From positions 1-54,410 of the forward strand of contig DCYS01000023.1 of NCBI GenBank assembly GCA_002331485.1: a DNA stretch of 54,410 nt, read 5' to 3'. The notes beneath the pieces are model-generated. The model saw only the letters and a list, made by a program, of their open reading frames with translations, did not search any database and was not told the DNA's origin. This DNA is from Flavobacteriales bacterium UBA2104 (GTDB taxonomy: Bacteria > Bacteroidota > Bacteroidia > Flavobacteriales_D > Crocinitomicaceae). Every line of letters starts with the position of its first letter. Position 1 is the first letter of the stretch. Shown here piece by piece: positions 26,332-35,294 of this stretch. The position numbers were made by a program, and so were the translations under genes.

Positions 26332-28452
26332 ATGAAGTTTCGATTATTATTTGTCTTATTTTTTTTATCAATAGTCTCATATGGTCAAGAAGACTGGATG
26401 TTTCATCGTCCTTGTTTTAATGACTCCGTGAGTGCTTTCAATGCTGCAGTTCTTGACGGTAGTGTGTTTATCTGTGCTCACGATCTTCCTGAAGATAGTA
26501 CAGCATCGCCTTTCACACGTACTCAATTGTTAAGAGTTGTTGATAGTTGCATTGTAGAGGATGCACAACTATATCATGGTGAAGAGCAAACATATCTTAC
26601 TCTAAACGTCCTGGGTAATACAGGGCCAATAACAAGTGAAGCAAACGGAACACTACTTTTTGTATCTCACACATCAGATGAATCTACCAACGGTGAAATG
26701 GGACTGTTTGTTCTCGAGGATATTGGTGGAGGATGGGTTATACAACAACCTTTTCCGCTGAATTCAGATCAATACAGTGTGATGCATCCAACGTACGATG
26801 AAGAGAATGATAGACTGTATTACACTTCGAATAAGAATTCAGATAACTTCCATCTGTTTTATACACCTTTCGATGGAACAAACTTTCAAGATACCATGAT
26901 TGCCTTAACTGGATTGAACGCGGAAAGTTCAAACGACGTATTCCCTCACTATTACGATGGTACATTATACTTCTCATCGAATAGGGGACATTTTGAGCAT
27001 ATGGATCTTTACAAGGCGGAGTTGGGTCAAACAGGAAATTGGTTTGTTGATAAGATCAAGGACTCTTTGACATACTCACCGTATGATGATTTCGCATTTC
27101 ACATGGTATCCAATAGGACAGGATTCTTTGCTACCAATCGAAACTCATATGGTAAAGAGGATGAATTAATAGCAGTTAGAAAACCAATTGATTGTTCAAA
27201 GTTTCCAACTTTTGGTGACAAAAGCATTCCCAGAACAGAAGAGGAAATGGATGATGCAGTTGCGATCATAAAGGAGTTTAAGAATGTTTTCGGTCCAGAA
27301 AGTGAAGAGGTTTATAAATTGAATTTAGAATATATTCAAAATGAAATGGATTCGCGAATGAATGATCTGGCGTCGTTCTATTGTGATCTATTCAAATCTT
27401 TAGATTCAGCTTCTCTTCGTTCAATGGATGTTTCTATTGATAAATCATTGAAGAGTGAAGAGATAATAGATTCATTAGTAAATACTGTATCATACGATCT
27501 CCAGAATGAGAAACTTATTGATTCCTTGTTAACTGCTGTCAAAGGTCAATATGATGATGTTGGTACTCAGTTGGCGATCGAAGAACAACGTAAAGAGCTG
27601 AAAAAGTTAATCGAACCGCTTCGAGAAGTAACCGATTCATTAGAACAATTGACCGATACGATCCGAAAAACGTTAATGTCGAGACTAGAAGGTCAGATCA
27701 TGAACAAAGGAGATATGCCAGAAGTTGCTCAGCAGAAGAATGGTTTGTTCTTTTCAATTCAGGTTGGTGCACTATCTGAACAGGCAGGTTCAAAACTGTT
27801 TTCGAATATTCGAAATATAGTTGAGGTGAAAAGTGAAAAAACAGGATTGTTTCATTATGTAACAGGGAATCTTAATAATCTTGATGATGCTTTACAGTCT
27901 CAAGCTCTGGTCAGAGGAGTAGGTTATAAAGACGCATTTATTGTAGCTTACTGTGAAGGAGAACGTATTCCTATGTTTAGGGCCAAACAACTGTTAGACG
28001 CTGGAGAGTGTAAGCCAATCAAAAAGTCAATTAAACCGATCATTGATTATGCCGACATCAAAGATCCTGATCAACTAGCTAACAAAGAAGAAAATCAAGT
28101 TGTAGATCCAAATTATAATAAAGCTGAGGGAGCTGTTGAAGCAGTGGCATCAGAAACGAAGAAAGGATTGTTCTATACTGTGCAAATCGGGGTATACAAG
28201 CGACCTGCAACGGAACAAGAGATAGGTGGGATGCCAGACCTTATAACTACCTTATTAGACAATGGAACGATTAGATATAGTACTGGAATGTTCAAGAGTG
28301 AGGCAGAGGCCAAGAAACGAATTCCAATGGCTGTTGATGGAGGATTTACGGATGCTTATATTACGGCATATTATGATGGACAACGTATCCCATTGTTTAA
28401 AGCTAGAACGATCTTACAAGAAAAGGGTGAGGGAATACTAATAGATGAATAA
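26332..28452 (+). CDS. Exported protein with PD40-like region and two SPOR-like domains
   Basis: A 706-residue secreted protein with signal peptide MKFRLLFVLFFLSIVSYG. The first ~270 residues resemble WD40-like/PD40 repeats (YYTSNKNSDNFHLFY, LYFSSNRGHFEHMDLY). A helical, acidic middle (about 290-450) may form a coiled coil. Two SPOR-like domains follow: one from about 470 (LFFSIQVGALSEQ to FIVAYCEGERIPMF) and one from about 610 (LFYTVQIGVYKRP to YITAYYDGQRIPLF). SPOR domains bind denuded peptidoglycan glycan, so it may tie the T9SS surface system to the cell wall. It starts 12 bases after PorP/SprF and ends at a terminator, completing a three-gene operon. Confidence 0.8.
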   Translation: MKFRLLFVLFFLSIVSYGQEDWMFHRPCFNDSVSAFNAAVLDGSVFICAHDLPEDSTASPFTRTQLLRVVDSCIVEDAQLYHGEEQTYLTLNVLGNTGPITSEANGTLLFVSHTSDESTNGEMGLFVLEDIGGGWVIQQPFPLNSDQYSVMHPTYDEENDRLYYTSNKNSDNFHLFYTPFDGTNFQDTMIALTGLNAESSNDVFPHYYDGTLYFSSNRGHFEHMDLYKAELGQTGNWFVDKIKDSLTYSPYDDFAFHMVSNRTGFFATNRNSYGKEDELIAVRKPIDCSKFPTFGDKSIPRTEEEMDDAVAIIKEFKNVFGPESEEVYKLNLEYIQNEMDSRMNDLASFYCDLFKSLDSASLRSMDVSIDKSLKSEEIIDSLVNTVSYDLQNEKLIDSLLTAVKGQYDDVGTQLAIEEQRKELKKLIEPLREVTDSLEQLTDTIRKTLMSRLEGQIMNKGDMPEVAQQKNGLFFSIQVGALSEQAGSKLFSNIRNIVEVKSEKTGLFHYVTGNLNNLDDALQSQALVRGVGYKDAFIVAYCEGERIPMFRAKQLLDAGECKPIKKSIKPIIDYADIKDPDQLANKEENQVVDPNYNKAEGAVEAVASETKKGLFYTVQIGVYKRPATEQEIGGMPDLITTLLDNGTIRYSTGMFKSEAEAKKRIPMAVDGGFTDAYITAYYDGQRIPLFKARTILQEKGEGILIDE

Positions 28453-28471
28453 AGTAATAAAACTGAATAAT

Positions 28472-28507
28472 AAAAAAGCTCGATGAAAGATCATCGGGCT
28501 TTTTTTA
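28472..28507. terminator. Bidirectional terminator between the T9SS operon and the polysaccharide locus
   Basis: A 10-bp stem (AGCTCGATGA with TCATCGGGCT, one G-U pair) has the loop AAGA, six or seven flanking A on the left and seven T on the right. It can end the forward T9SS operon and the long minus-strand polysaccharide transcript. Confidence 0.88.
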
Positions 28508-28526
28508 TATGTGTTTTTGAATTATG

Positions 28527-30026
28527 TTAAAACTTCTTGTAGATGAACAGTATTGGAATCGAGCCGATAATAACACCAAGTAAATTAGAAAGAAGATCTT
28601 CAATCGTGAATGCTCGGTAAGCTACGAATATGTGAGTAGTCTCATACAAAGTTGCGATCATCAAAGATAGAAGTATGATTTTAATTCGTCTAAATTGAGT
28701 CTGTCTCAAGAAAAATGGTGAGATCATATAGGTAGTAGGTAAGAAAATAAGCAGGTGTATAATATGGTCTAATCTAAACCCGGAGAAATGGTAACGATTT
28801 AATCTCCACCCTTCACTAAGAGGTACTATATATAACAAGAGTAACATAACGAAGTAAAAAGCTAGAAGGATGATCGATTGTTGGTTTTTACCTTTCTTTA
28901 AAGGGTAATATTCAACACCTTCATTCGATCCTCCGAATTTAGAATTTATAAATTCTTGATCTTTTACAGATTCGATCGAAGAAGGATATTGACTGACTAA
29001 CCAATATATGAATTGATTAACGTCTATTTTATCATCCAACATTTTGTTTTTGTGATCAATAAATGATTTCAATCCGTCGGGATCATTAGCTATTTTATTT
29101 ATACGTGTGAAGAAATCAGTTTTATGCTTGATCCCATAACCAAATGTGAGTTCATATTTCTTTTCGAGCTCTTCAAGCACACTTATTCTTTCAGCGTAAT
29201 CGTTTAGTCTTACAGATGGAATTCCTAGACACGCCGCTTCCATTGCCATACTTTGCGAATCGCCAATGACAATATGACAAAAAGCCATCACATGATGTAT
29301 ATCATTTGGGTTAATAGATAATCTATATTCATCAAGAGCAGCATCTAAAGGTTTTTCACTCGATATGAGTACTCTTCCATATGGTTTAAGCAGTTCGATG
29401 ATTCTCTTAGCCGTTTTGATATCGATACCACGTTTTCCATAATCATGATGAGCGTTAAATGCAGTAAACCGCAGAAGAAAGTTTTTCTCATCAGTATTCA
29501 CATATTTAGTCGCGATTTTTTCTGATGGCTCAAATTGATTTGGTCGTAAAAATGCCAGCTCATGATAGCCGTTGTAGCCTATTTTTTTCTTTTCCCATTT
29601 GCCAAGTTGACAAACATTTGGAGTTATAATATGTGTTGAAAAAGGGAAGCTCAGCCTGGAATATAGAGGTATAACTTGAGCATCATCTTCCACAAAGTTT
29701 AAAAATGGAATAGCTAATCTTTTACTTATCCAAGGAAGTGTGAAAGATGTCCCTACCATTAGATCCGGCTGAAAATCTTTACAGATCTTTTTTACTTTTC
29801 TGTATTGCAATATAAAATTGATCAATAAAGAAAATAGATTACTTTCTCTATCCGTTCTATGGGTGGTATTAATAAAATCAACTCCGTCATTATGCAAGAG
29901 CTGTGTTAATACATCTTTATTACGTGCAATTACAAGTACGTCATGCTGTTCTTCTTTTAATTGGAGGATAACCCTTTTGAAGAGATGATACTGTGCTGGA
30001 TGATTTATGTGAACGACAATTCGCAT
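28527..30026 (-). CDS. DUF354 glycosyltransferase-like protein fused to a VanZ-like membrane domain
   Basis: A 499-residue two-domain protein. Residues 1-~360 match the DUF354 family of GT-B-like proteins (INHPAQYHLFKRVI at the start, LLRFTAFNAHHDYGKRGI in the middle, IVIGDSQSMAMEAACLG near the donor site). They are clearly related to the stand-alone DUF354 protein at 32441-33517. Residues ~385-499 have four hydrophobic segments and the VanZ-family polar residues in order: LDHIIH, YETTH, YRAF and EDLLSNLLGVIIG. VanZ-like proteins commonly appear alone in Bacteroidota polysaccharide loci. The fusion is the last gene of the locus, directly before the terminator. Confidence 0.8.
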   Translation of the reverse strand: MRIVVHINHPAQYHLFKRVILQLKEEQHDVLVIARNKDVLTQLLHNDGVDFINTTHRTDRESNLFSLLINFILQYRKVKKICKDFQPDLMVGTSFTLPWISKRLAIPFLNFVEDDAQVIPLYSRLSFPFSTHIITPNVCQLGKWEKKKIGYNGYHELAFLRPNQFEPSEKIATKYVNTDEKNFLLRFTAFNAHHDYGKRGIDIKTAKRIIELLKPYGRVLISSEKPLDAALDEYRLSINPNDIHHVMAFCHIVIGDSQSMAMEAACLGIPSVRLNDYAERISVLEELEKKYELTFGYGIKHKTDFFTRINKIANDPDGLKSFIDHKNKMLDDKIDVNQFIYWLVSQYPSSIESVKDQEFINSKFGGSNEGVEYYPLKKGKNQQSIILLAFYFVMLLLLYIVPLSEGWRLNRYHFSGFRLDHIIHLLIFLPTTYMISPFFLRQTQFRRIKIILLSLMIATLYETTHIFVAYRAFTIEDLLSNLLGVIIGSIPILFIYKKF

Positions 30027-30028
30027 AT

Positions 30029-30997
30029 TTAATTCAACCTTCGATAAACTTTTAATACTTGTTTGGCTATAGTATTACTATCTAACCCCAATTCAATGAT
30101 TCTTTTTCTTCCCAGTGGAATTGAGCCATTTTTATGAAACTTCAAGGCTTGTTCCAAGCTTTTTTGGACACTTTCTCTTGAATTATTCGATAAAAAACAA
30201 CCAGGAGTTCCTTCAAATAATAATGCTGCATCTCCAACATTGGTAGAAACTACGATTCTATCACAAGCCATTGCTTCCTTTGTAACATTTGAAGAACCTT
30301 CCCAATGACTAGTGAGGAAAACAATATCAGCTGCATTCAGATGAATCACTATTTTTTCAGGATCTATATTTTCCAATGTATGCAACTTAATGGGGTGTGT
30401 TCCACTTAATGTTTCGATTACTTTTTGTGCAAGTTGAAAGTTCTTTTCAGGCCTAGTTTTAGTAGATGGAAATAAAACATGTATATAATTATCCTCCCAG
30501 CGTAATTCAGATTTACATGTATTAGATGGCATAGGATTAAAAGTATTTAGATCTACGCCATTTGGTATTACATTGATATTTGTATTTGCTTTTAATTTAC
30601 TTTTCATTATTTCTGACTTGACAATGATGCTGTCAGCTTTTTTTAGAACGTAATATTTTGCCAACTTATGAAGAATCTTGTTAGAGTAAACATCATCACC
30701 CATAAATGAAACTACGGTTTTACATTTTCTACCAGCGAGAAGCGAAAGAAGACCTGTAAATGAGTAATGTGCGTGAATAACTTCTGCGTTAGAAGCAGCC
30801 TTCCTGATCTTGAAAAATGATGAGATGTAACTAAATAGTCCTTTTCCTCGCAGTACTTCTTTGACAAATTGAAATCCTGAATTAATATCACGTAGAGTTT
30901 TCAATTGTCTTTCAACAATTATTGATAGCTTATTAGCTCTTTTCTCTCTACCAATGTGAACAACTACTTTTTTTTGACTTTTCTTTTTGTTTTTCAA
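30029..30997 (-). CDS. GT4-family glycosyltransferase with a probable TTG start
   Basis: A 322-residue GT-B glycosyltransferase. N-terminal features include VVVHIGREKR and the VIHAHYSFTGLLSLLAG stretch. The nucleotide-sugar side shows NVIPNGVDLNTFNP, FPSTKTRPEKNFQLA and the EX7E-like stretch WEGSSNVTKEAMACDRIVVSTNVGDA. The frame has an in-frame stop four bases before the TTG at 30997 and no ATG until well inside the domain, so TTG is the likely start. The first residues are almost all Lys and Asn. It adds a sugar to the lipid-linked repeat at the cytoplasmic face; donor and linkage are unknown. Confidence 0.85.
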   Translation of the reverse strand: MKNKKKSQKKVVVHIGREKRANKLSIIVERQLKTLRDINSGFQFVKEVLRGKGLFSYISSFFKIRKAASNAEVIHAHYSFTGLLSLLAGRKCKTVVSFMGDDVYSNKILHKLAKYYVLKKADSIIVKSEIMKSKLKANTNINVIPNGVDLNTFNPMPSNTCKSELRWEDNYIHVLFPSTKTRPEKNFQLAQKVIETLSGTHPIKLHTLENIDPEKIVIHLNAADIVFLTSHWEGSSNVTKEAMACDRIVVSTNVGDAALLFEGTPGCFLSNNSRESVQKSLEQALKFHKNGSIPLGRKRIIELGLDSNTIAKQVLKVYRRLN

Positions 30998-31000
30998 GAA

Positions 31001-31522
31001 TTAATTCTGTTCGTTTAAGTCGGATTTGAAATTTTTGATTTGTTTAGCCGGTACTCCTGCAACCATTGTCATCGGTTCTACATCTTTTGTGACAACTGAG
31101 CCTGTTGCAATAACTGAGTGATCTCCAATAGTCACACCTGGCGCAATTATTACATTAGGCATAATCCATACACCTTTTCCAATTTTAGTTTGCATGACAG
31201 CACGAGGGTATATTTTCTTTAAAGGAGTATTGGAAGGTATGTTTGCATGTGCTGTTATAGTTGTTCGGTCCCCGATTGAAGTATCATCCCCTATAAAAAT
31301 CTGATCGGTGAAAACTCTGTCAAACATTACTTCATGTCCAATGTAGACTCCATTGCCAATATTTACTCCTCTCCAACGATGGATTTTTGTACGCCAGCTC
31401 TTAACAAAGCAAAAAAAAGCGACCTTATCTAAAATGAACCGCCAAACAAACCTAAAACCATAACGGATTTTCCCAAAAAATGAGTTCATTCCATAAAACT
31501 CTAAAACTTCATTTGCTGGCAT
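31001..31522 (-). CDS. Hexapeptide-repeat acyl/acetyltransferase
   Basis: A 173-residue left-handed beta-helix acyltransferase. Hexad repeats run from about residue 50 (GNGVYIGHEVMFD, IFIGDDTSIGDRTTI) to the C-terminal GKGVWIMPNVIIAPGVTIGDHSVIATGSVVTKDV, ending with the family's AGVPAKQIK. It most likely O- or N-acetylates a sugar of the polysaccharide. The frame opens at 31522, overlapping the upstream deacetylase by 14 bases; an internal ATG at 31489 (MNSFFGK) is an alternative start. It lies directly downstream of a polysaccharide deacetylase, so the two may set opposite modifications. Confidence 0.9.
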   Translation of the reverse strand: MPANEVLEFYGMNSFFGKIRYGFRFVWRFILDKVAFFCFVKSWRTKIHRWRGVNIGNGVYIGHEVMFDRVFTDQIFIGDDTSIGDRTTITAHANIPSNTPLKKIYPRAVMQTKIGKGVWIMPNVIIAPGVTIGDHSVIATGSVVTKDVEPMTMVAGVPAKQIKNFKSDLNEQN

Positions 31523-32444
31523 TAATTTTTAATTTTTGTTTATACAATTCTCTACAAGTTACGAAATCATAATTTTTTTTCTGAAAAAATTTTAGTTCTC
31601 TCTCAAATATTGGTATCGCTTTTTGACCAAGATTTTTCGTTTTGAGTTTGTGTCGCAGTATATCTCCCATCCAATAAGATAATAAATTACTTCCTCTTCG
31701 TTGAATTTTTTCATTAATCAGTTTTTCGTCGATAAACTCATTGGGATGCGTTAAAAAGTTAAATGGGCGTCCTGTAACTTTCGTTTCAACATGAAGCATA
31801 TTTCGAGTAAACCGATTAAGCGCTGGAGAAATCCTCATAAATGTTCCTATATAAGGGAAGCCAGCTGCAGATATAGGTATTTCTAATATATCAGAATCAC
31901 CACTTTTAAAAATCGAATCTTTATTTGTGAAATATGGTTTTCTAGGAGTAAATAACCAATTTAATTTTTTTAAACTTCCAAAAGATAGGAACATATCGAT
32001 CCTCTGAGAAGACACTGAGCTATCTATTTTGTAACCAGTCTCAGACAGTGCAATAACTATATCCTTTGAAACTCTCGCTGCAGGGGCTCTGAAGGAAATA
32101 ACTTCAGTCCCTGATATATCTTCAAGAATTTTTTTTGATATAGTTAAGTGATCTTTCTGTGTTTTAAGATCTAGTACATCAAAAGCCTTATCTGTCTCAT
32201 GAGTTAGGCCATGTGATCCAATCTCATGCCCATCTTTAAGTATCATTTTTACGATTTCAGGATAGAGCTGAGCAATATACCCTGTAAAGAAAAACGTAGC
32301 TTTGACATTATATTTGGAATATAAGTCTAATAAACGAGGCATCCCCTGAGTTAGGACTAATTTGCCAGTTTCATCACTAAGACAGTGATTAAGTATAGAT
32401 GTTGTTTCAACATCATTGGTAATTAAAACATTTTTGTGATTCAT
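31509..32444 (-). CDS. Polysaccharide deacetylase (NodB homology), first of two
   Basis: A 311-residue carbohydrate-esterase-4-like protein. The metal site is recognisable: NDVE near residue 10, HGLTH (H-x3-H) in GHEIGSHGLTHE, and FRAPA for the Arg motif. NATFFF-type strands (VKATFFFTGYIAQLYPE) are as in NodB. It should remove N- or O-acyl groups from a polysaccharide intermediate. No signal peptide is visible, so it probably acts in the cytoplasm on lipid-linked units. It overlaps the upstream DUF354 gene by four bases and the downstream acetyltransferase by 14, so translation is coupled. Confidence 0.87.
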   Translation of the reverse strand: MNHKNVLITNDVETTSILNHCLSDETGKLVLTQGMPRLLDLYSKYNVKATFFFTGYIAQLYPEIVKMILKDGHEIGSHGLTHETDKAFDVLDLKTQKDHLTISKKILEDISGTEVISFRAPAARVSKDIVIALSETGYKIDSSVSSQRIDMFLSFGSLKKLNWLFTPRKPYFTNKDSIFKSGDSDILEIPISAAGFPYIGTFMRISPALNRFTRNMLHVETKVTGRPFNFLTHPNEFIDEKLINEKIQRRGSNLLSYWMGDILRHKLKTKNLGQKAIPIFERELKFFQKKNYDFVTCRELYKQKLKINASK

Positions 32445-33517
32445 TCTTTGAAATTTACGTTTTGCTCAATAAATGAATGATCAATTACTTTTCCCCTTGA
32501 CTTAATTCTGCTAGTTGGATAGTTTAGAATATACCAAGTAAGAAAATAAGTTGGGTCGATAAGTTGTTTATGTTGCTCATTTGATTTCTCTTTATTTAAG
32601 CCTCGTATGTTGGTTTCTAAAAAATTGAAAACGTCATTTATATCTCCTTTGTGAGCAAAAGAAAAATCTTTCACTTGTTGATTGATATTACCAACTTCTA
32701 AAGGATTTATATAGAAATATTCAGTACCTAAAAGACCAGCTTCACAAGCCATTGTGGCACCTTCGCTAATAAATAAGTCAACATTCTCTAAAAGATAATG
32801 TATCTCTGATATACCTGTTTTAATTTGATAATTAGAAAACCTTTCATTAGGTTCCTCAGACTCATCAGAAATAAAAACTTTGTATCCTTTACTTTCTAAT
32901 AGGTTTACCAATCTCAATTTTTGATGTTCATTTAATTTGTTATTACCAATTATTTTAGAATCGTGTTTAGCATCATAAGTTATAAAACGGAGTAAAGCCG
33001 TTTTCTGTTCAGGTATGATTCTTTTTGTTTTAAAATGATTTTTATGGAGATATAATTGCTCTATGAATGCGTTAACAGTAATTTGATCGTTAGTTAGACT
33101 TTTAGAGAAGTAGAAAGGTGTTATAATATTTTTACAGAAGTTCTTGTAAATAAATTGATTAATTCTATTATGTTCCGTATCATCTAACACGATACAAGGT
33201 TTTCTCCGTAAAAAAGATACAATGGAACAAGGAGCAGAGGCAAAGCCTAAATAGATATCAACCTTTTCTTTAGAACTCACTTTTAGAATAAAGAAAATCA
33301 TTTTGAAGAGGTAAATCAGTGAATTCGTAAAGGAATTTTTTGTTGGCCGTTTAGCCCTTATTTTATGTTTTAGATTTAGGTCATCTAAGAGTTTATTTAT
33401 AATTTCTGAATCCCTATTCGTAATAATATAATCATATCCATTTTTAACCAAGTTGTTAATAACATTCTTGAAGTAATGAACGTGAGCAGGATGATTAATA
33501 TCTATAAGGATCTTCAT
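32441..33517 (-). CDS. DUF354-family GT-B-like protein
   Basis: A 358-residue protein opening with MKILIDINHPAHVHYFKNVI, the typical DUF354 start. Features shared with the fused paralogue at 28527-30026 include LLRFITYDAKHD in the middle and LFISEGATMACEAGLLG near the C-terminal sugar-nucleotide site. DUF354 proteins have a GT-B fold related to UDP-GlcNAc 2-epimerase and glycosyltransferases, but the reaction is not established. It overlaps genes on both sides by four bases, which sets it between two polysaccharide deacetylases. By eye the DNA here is notably AT-rich compared with the housekeeping genes. Confidence 0.82.
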   Translation of the reverse strand: MKILIDINHPAHVHYFKNVINNLVKNGYDYIITNRDSEIINKLLDDLNLKHKIRAKRPTKNSFTNSLIYLFKMIFFILKVSSKEKVDIYLGFASAPCSIVSFLRRKPCIVLDDTEHNRINQFIYKNFCKNIITPFYFSKSLTNDQITVNAFIEQLYLHKNHFKTKRIIPEQKTALLRFITYDAKHDSKIIGNNKLNEHQKLRLVNLLESKGYKVFISDESEEPNERFSNYQIKTGISEIHYLLENVDLFISEGATMACEAGLLGTEYFYINPLEVGNINQQVKDFSFAHKGDINDVFNFLETNIRGLNKEKSNEQHKQLIDPTYFLTWYILNYPTSRIKSRGKVIDHSFIEQNVNFKE

Positions 33518-34362
33518 TTCGAAATATAATTATCATAACACTCTTTTAAAGTCAAAAATTCAGCGTTTCTTGATTTTAATAGAGATATGATTCTAAGAAA
33601 GTCTTTTTGATGATCTGGAAATTCCTTTAAACTGAAAGTGTCAGTGTGCCAATTCAAAACAAGCACACCTTCATTTTCAATAGTTTGTTTAATGATATAT
33701 TCTAACTTTTCCCATTTATTTGATGTGTTTGAAAAGGTAAAGTCCATTAATGCCATAGGAAACACTATAAATTCATTTGATAGTGGTTTAAATGGACGTA
33801 TTTTCTCATCGGGATATCCAATTCCATCATTAAAGCCTAATGAAGAATCGTATTTAAAGCCCACCTCATGCTGTATTTCCCAAGTAGTATCATCTCTATT
33901 TAAATGATGCTGTCTTATTCCAGTTACTTTACCATTGAGAATCTTTTCTAAAGTTTCTTTTTCTTTTTTCAATAACTCAATATTTTTATACGAGTCAAAA
34001 GAACCGTGGACACCTATTTCATGACCAGAATTTGCAACTTTTTTGATTATTCGCTTCATTTTTGGGCTTTGAATATTGTATCGGCCCAATGATAGAACCC
34101 AGTTTGAAGGTGAGAATAATTTGAACTTGAGCGTTTCGTTTAGGAAGAAATATGTGGCTCTTATATTATTATTCTTCTCAATTTTTAAGATGTCTTGAAA
34201 ATTCCAATACGTATTTTCTCTACTAAAGATCGTTTTGATCTGGGTTATTAACATTTTGCCATTTAGGCTAATAATAGCACGTATTATCTTACTAAAATAG
34301 TGATAGGATTTGAATGTTCTATCTACATCATGGGTAATCGCAACCCTTAGTTTTTTACTCAT
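33514..34362 (-). CDS. Polysaccharide deacetylase-like protein, second of two
   Basis: A 282-residue protein of the polysaccharide deacetylase superfamily. THDVD near residue 10 gives the first metal ligands, and GHEIGVHGSFDSYKN gives the second site. Here the canonical second His of H-x3-H is replaced by Asp (HGSFD), as in a Bacteroidota subgroup. RQHHLNRDDTTWEI, YDSSLGFNDGIGYP and a final LNWHTDTF also fit this group. It probably deacylates a sugar of the repeat unit. It overlaps genes on both sides by four bases. Little similarity to the other deacetylase is visible beyond the motifs. Confidence 0.82.
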   Translation of the reverse strand: MSKKLRVAITHDVDRTFKSYHYFSKIIRAIISLNGKMLITQIKTIFSRENTYWNFQDILKIEKNNNIRATYFFLNETLKFKLFSPSNWVLSLGRYNIQSPKMKRIIKKVANSGHEIGVHGSFDSYKNIELLKKEKETLEKILNGKVTGIRQHHLNRDDTTWEIQHEVGFKYDSSLGFNDGIGYPDEKIRPFKPLSNEFIVFPMALMDFTFSNTSNKWEKLEYIIKQTIENEGVLVLNWHTDTFSLKEFPDHQKDFLRIISLLKSRNAEFLTLKECYDNYISK

Positions 34363-35294
34363 GGTTTGTTATACCCTTTTTTAAAATTATTGTATATGTA
34401 ATTAATGAAATCAGGATATTTCATTAATTCATTAAGCAATGAAGGATAAGGCTTAAATTTGTTAGTGTATTTTCTTTCATAACCATACTGCTCCATTAGA
34501 GGACCGGCGATTTTTTCAATTTTCTCTATGACTTTTTTGGGAGCTTTTAAATATTTAGCAGTGTTGCTTTTATTGATTTCTAATAATTTACTATTCTCAC
34601 CATGTCGCTCTGATGGTTTTTCAAGTTGTAGCATGTTTTTTTGGAAACTTACACCTAAAAATCGACAAATTTCAGAGAGAGTTTGCTCAGGGTTTTTAAT
34701 CAGATCTTCATATCTTACTTCAATTATGAAGTTTTCTTTTTTTCTGAATTTTTGAGAAGATTCAATTTCAGTTCTCCATTTTTCAGTTGTTCTATACATA
34801 GATTTTCCCCAAGTTTTTTTAACTGAAAGAGCCCGGTCTCTCGGGTCTCTTATTATGTGGATAACCTTGGATTTCGGAAATACTTTTTGTAATAAATTGA
34901 GATGCCTTAAGTATAGTGGCGTTTTATCACCCCAAATCCATGCTTCATCCCATTCCCAATTTCCATTTTTAGAATAATATTTGAGCAATTCCTCAATAAG
35001 CTGTGTAATTGAATTTACGTTTTTAACATCCTGAAGATATTCGAATTTGGGATAATTAATATTTCGAGATTCATAAATTTTAACAAAGGACGAACGTTTT
35101 ATTTGATCATAAGCCTCTGATAATGATAGGTCTCTAGTTAGAATACCTGGGATAAAATGAGTTTCAATGTTGGGAATATTGATCTGTTCATTTTGGTTCA
35201 TGAGATCTCGGATCAATTTGGTTCCACTTCTCGATAAACCAACAATGAAAAGTGGGCCCCTAAAGGTTATATTTTTAGCTTTTTCCTCCATCAT
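34359..35294 (-). CDS. Sulfotransferase-family protein
   Basis: A 311-residue PAPS-dependent sulfotransferase. The 5'-phosphosulfate-binding loop is FIVGLSRSGTKLIRDLM (residues ~16-32). The 3'-phosphate-binding region is KVIHIIRDPRDRALSVKKTW near residue 147. YEDLIKNPEQTLSEICRFLG is the usual C-terminal landmark. It should place sulfate on the polysaccharide or a precursor; sulfated exopolysaccharides are typical of marine bacteria. Two adjacent ATG codons exist at the start. It lies one base from the membrane protein gene upstream and overlaps the deacetylase downstream by four bases. Confidence 0.88.
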   Translation of the reverse strand: MMEEKAKNITFRGPLFIVGLSRSGTKLIRDLMNQNEQINIPNIETHFIPGILTRDLSLSEAYDQIKRSSFVKIYESRNINYPKFEYLQDVKNVNSITQLIEELLKYYSKNGNWEWDEAWIWGDKTPLYLRHLNLLQKVFPKSKVIHIIRDPRDRALSVKKTWGKSMYRTTEKWRTEIESSQKFRKKENFIIEVRYEDLIKNPEQTLSEICRFLGVSFQKNMLQLEKPSERHGENSKLLEINKSNTAKYLKAPKKVIEKIEKIAGPLMEQYGYERKYTNKFKPYPSLLNELMKYPDFINYIYNNFKKGYNKP

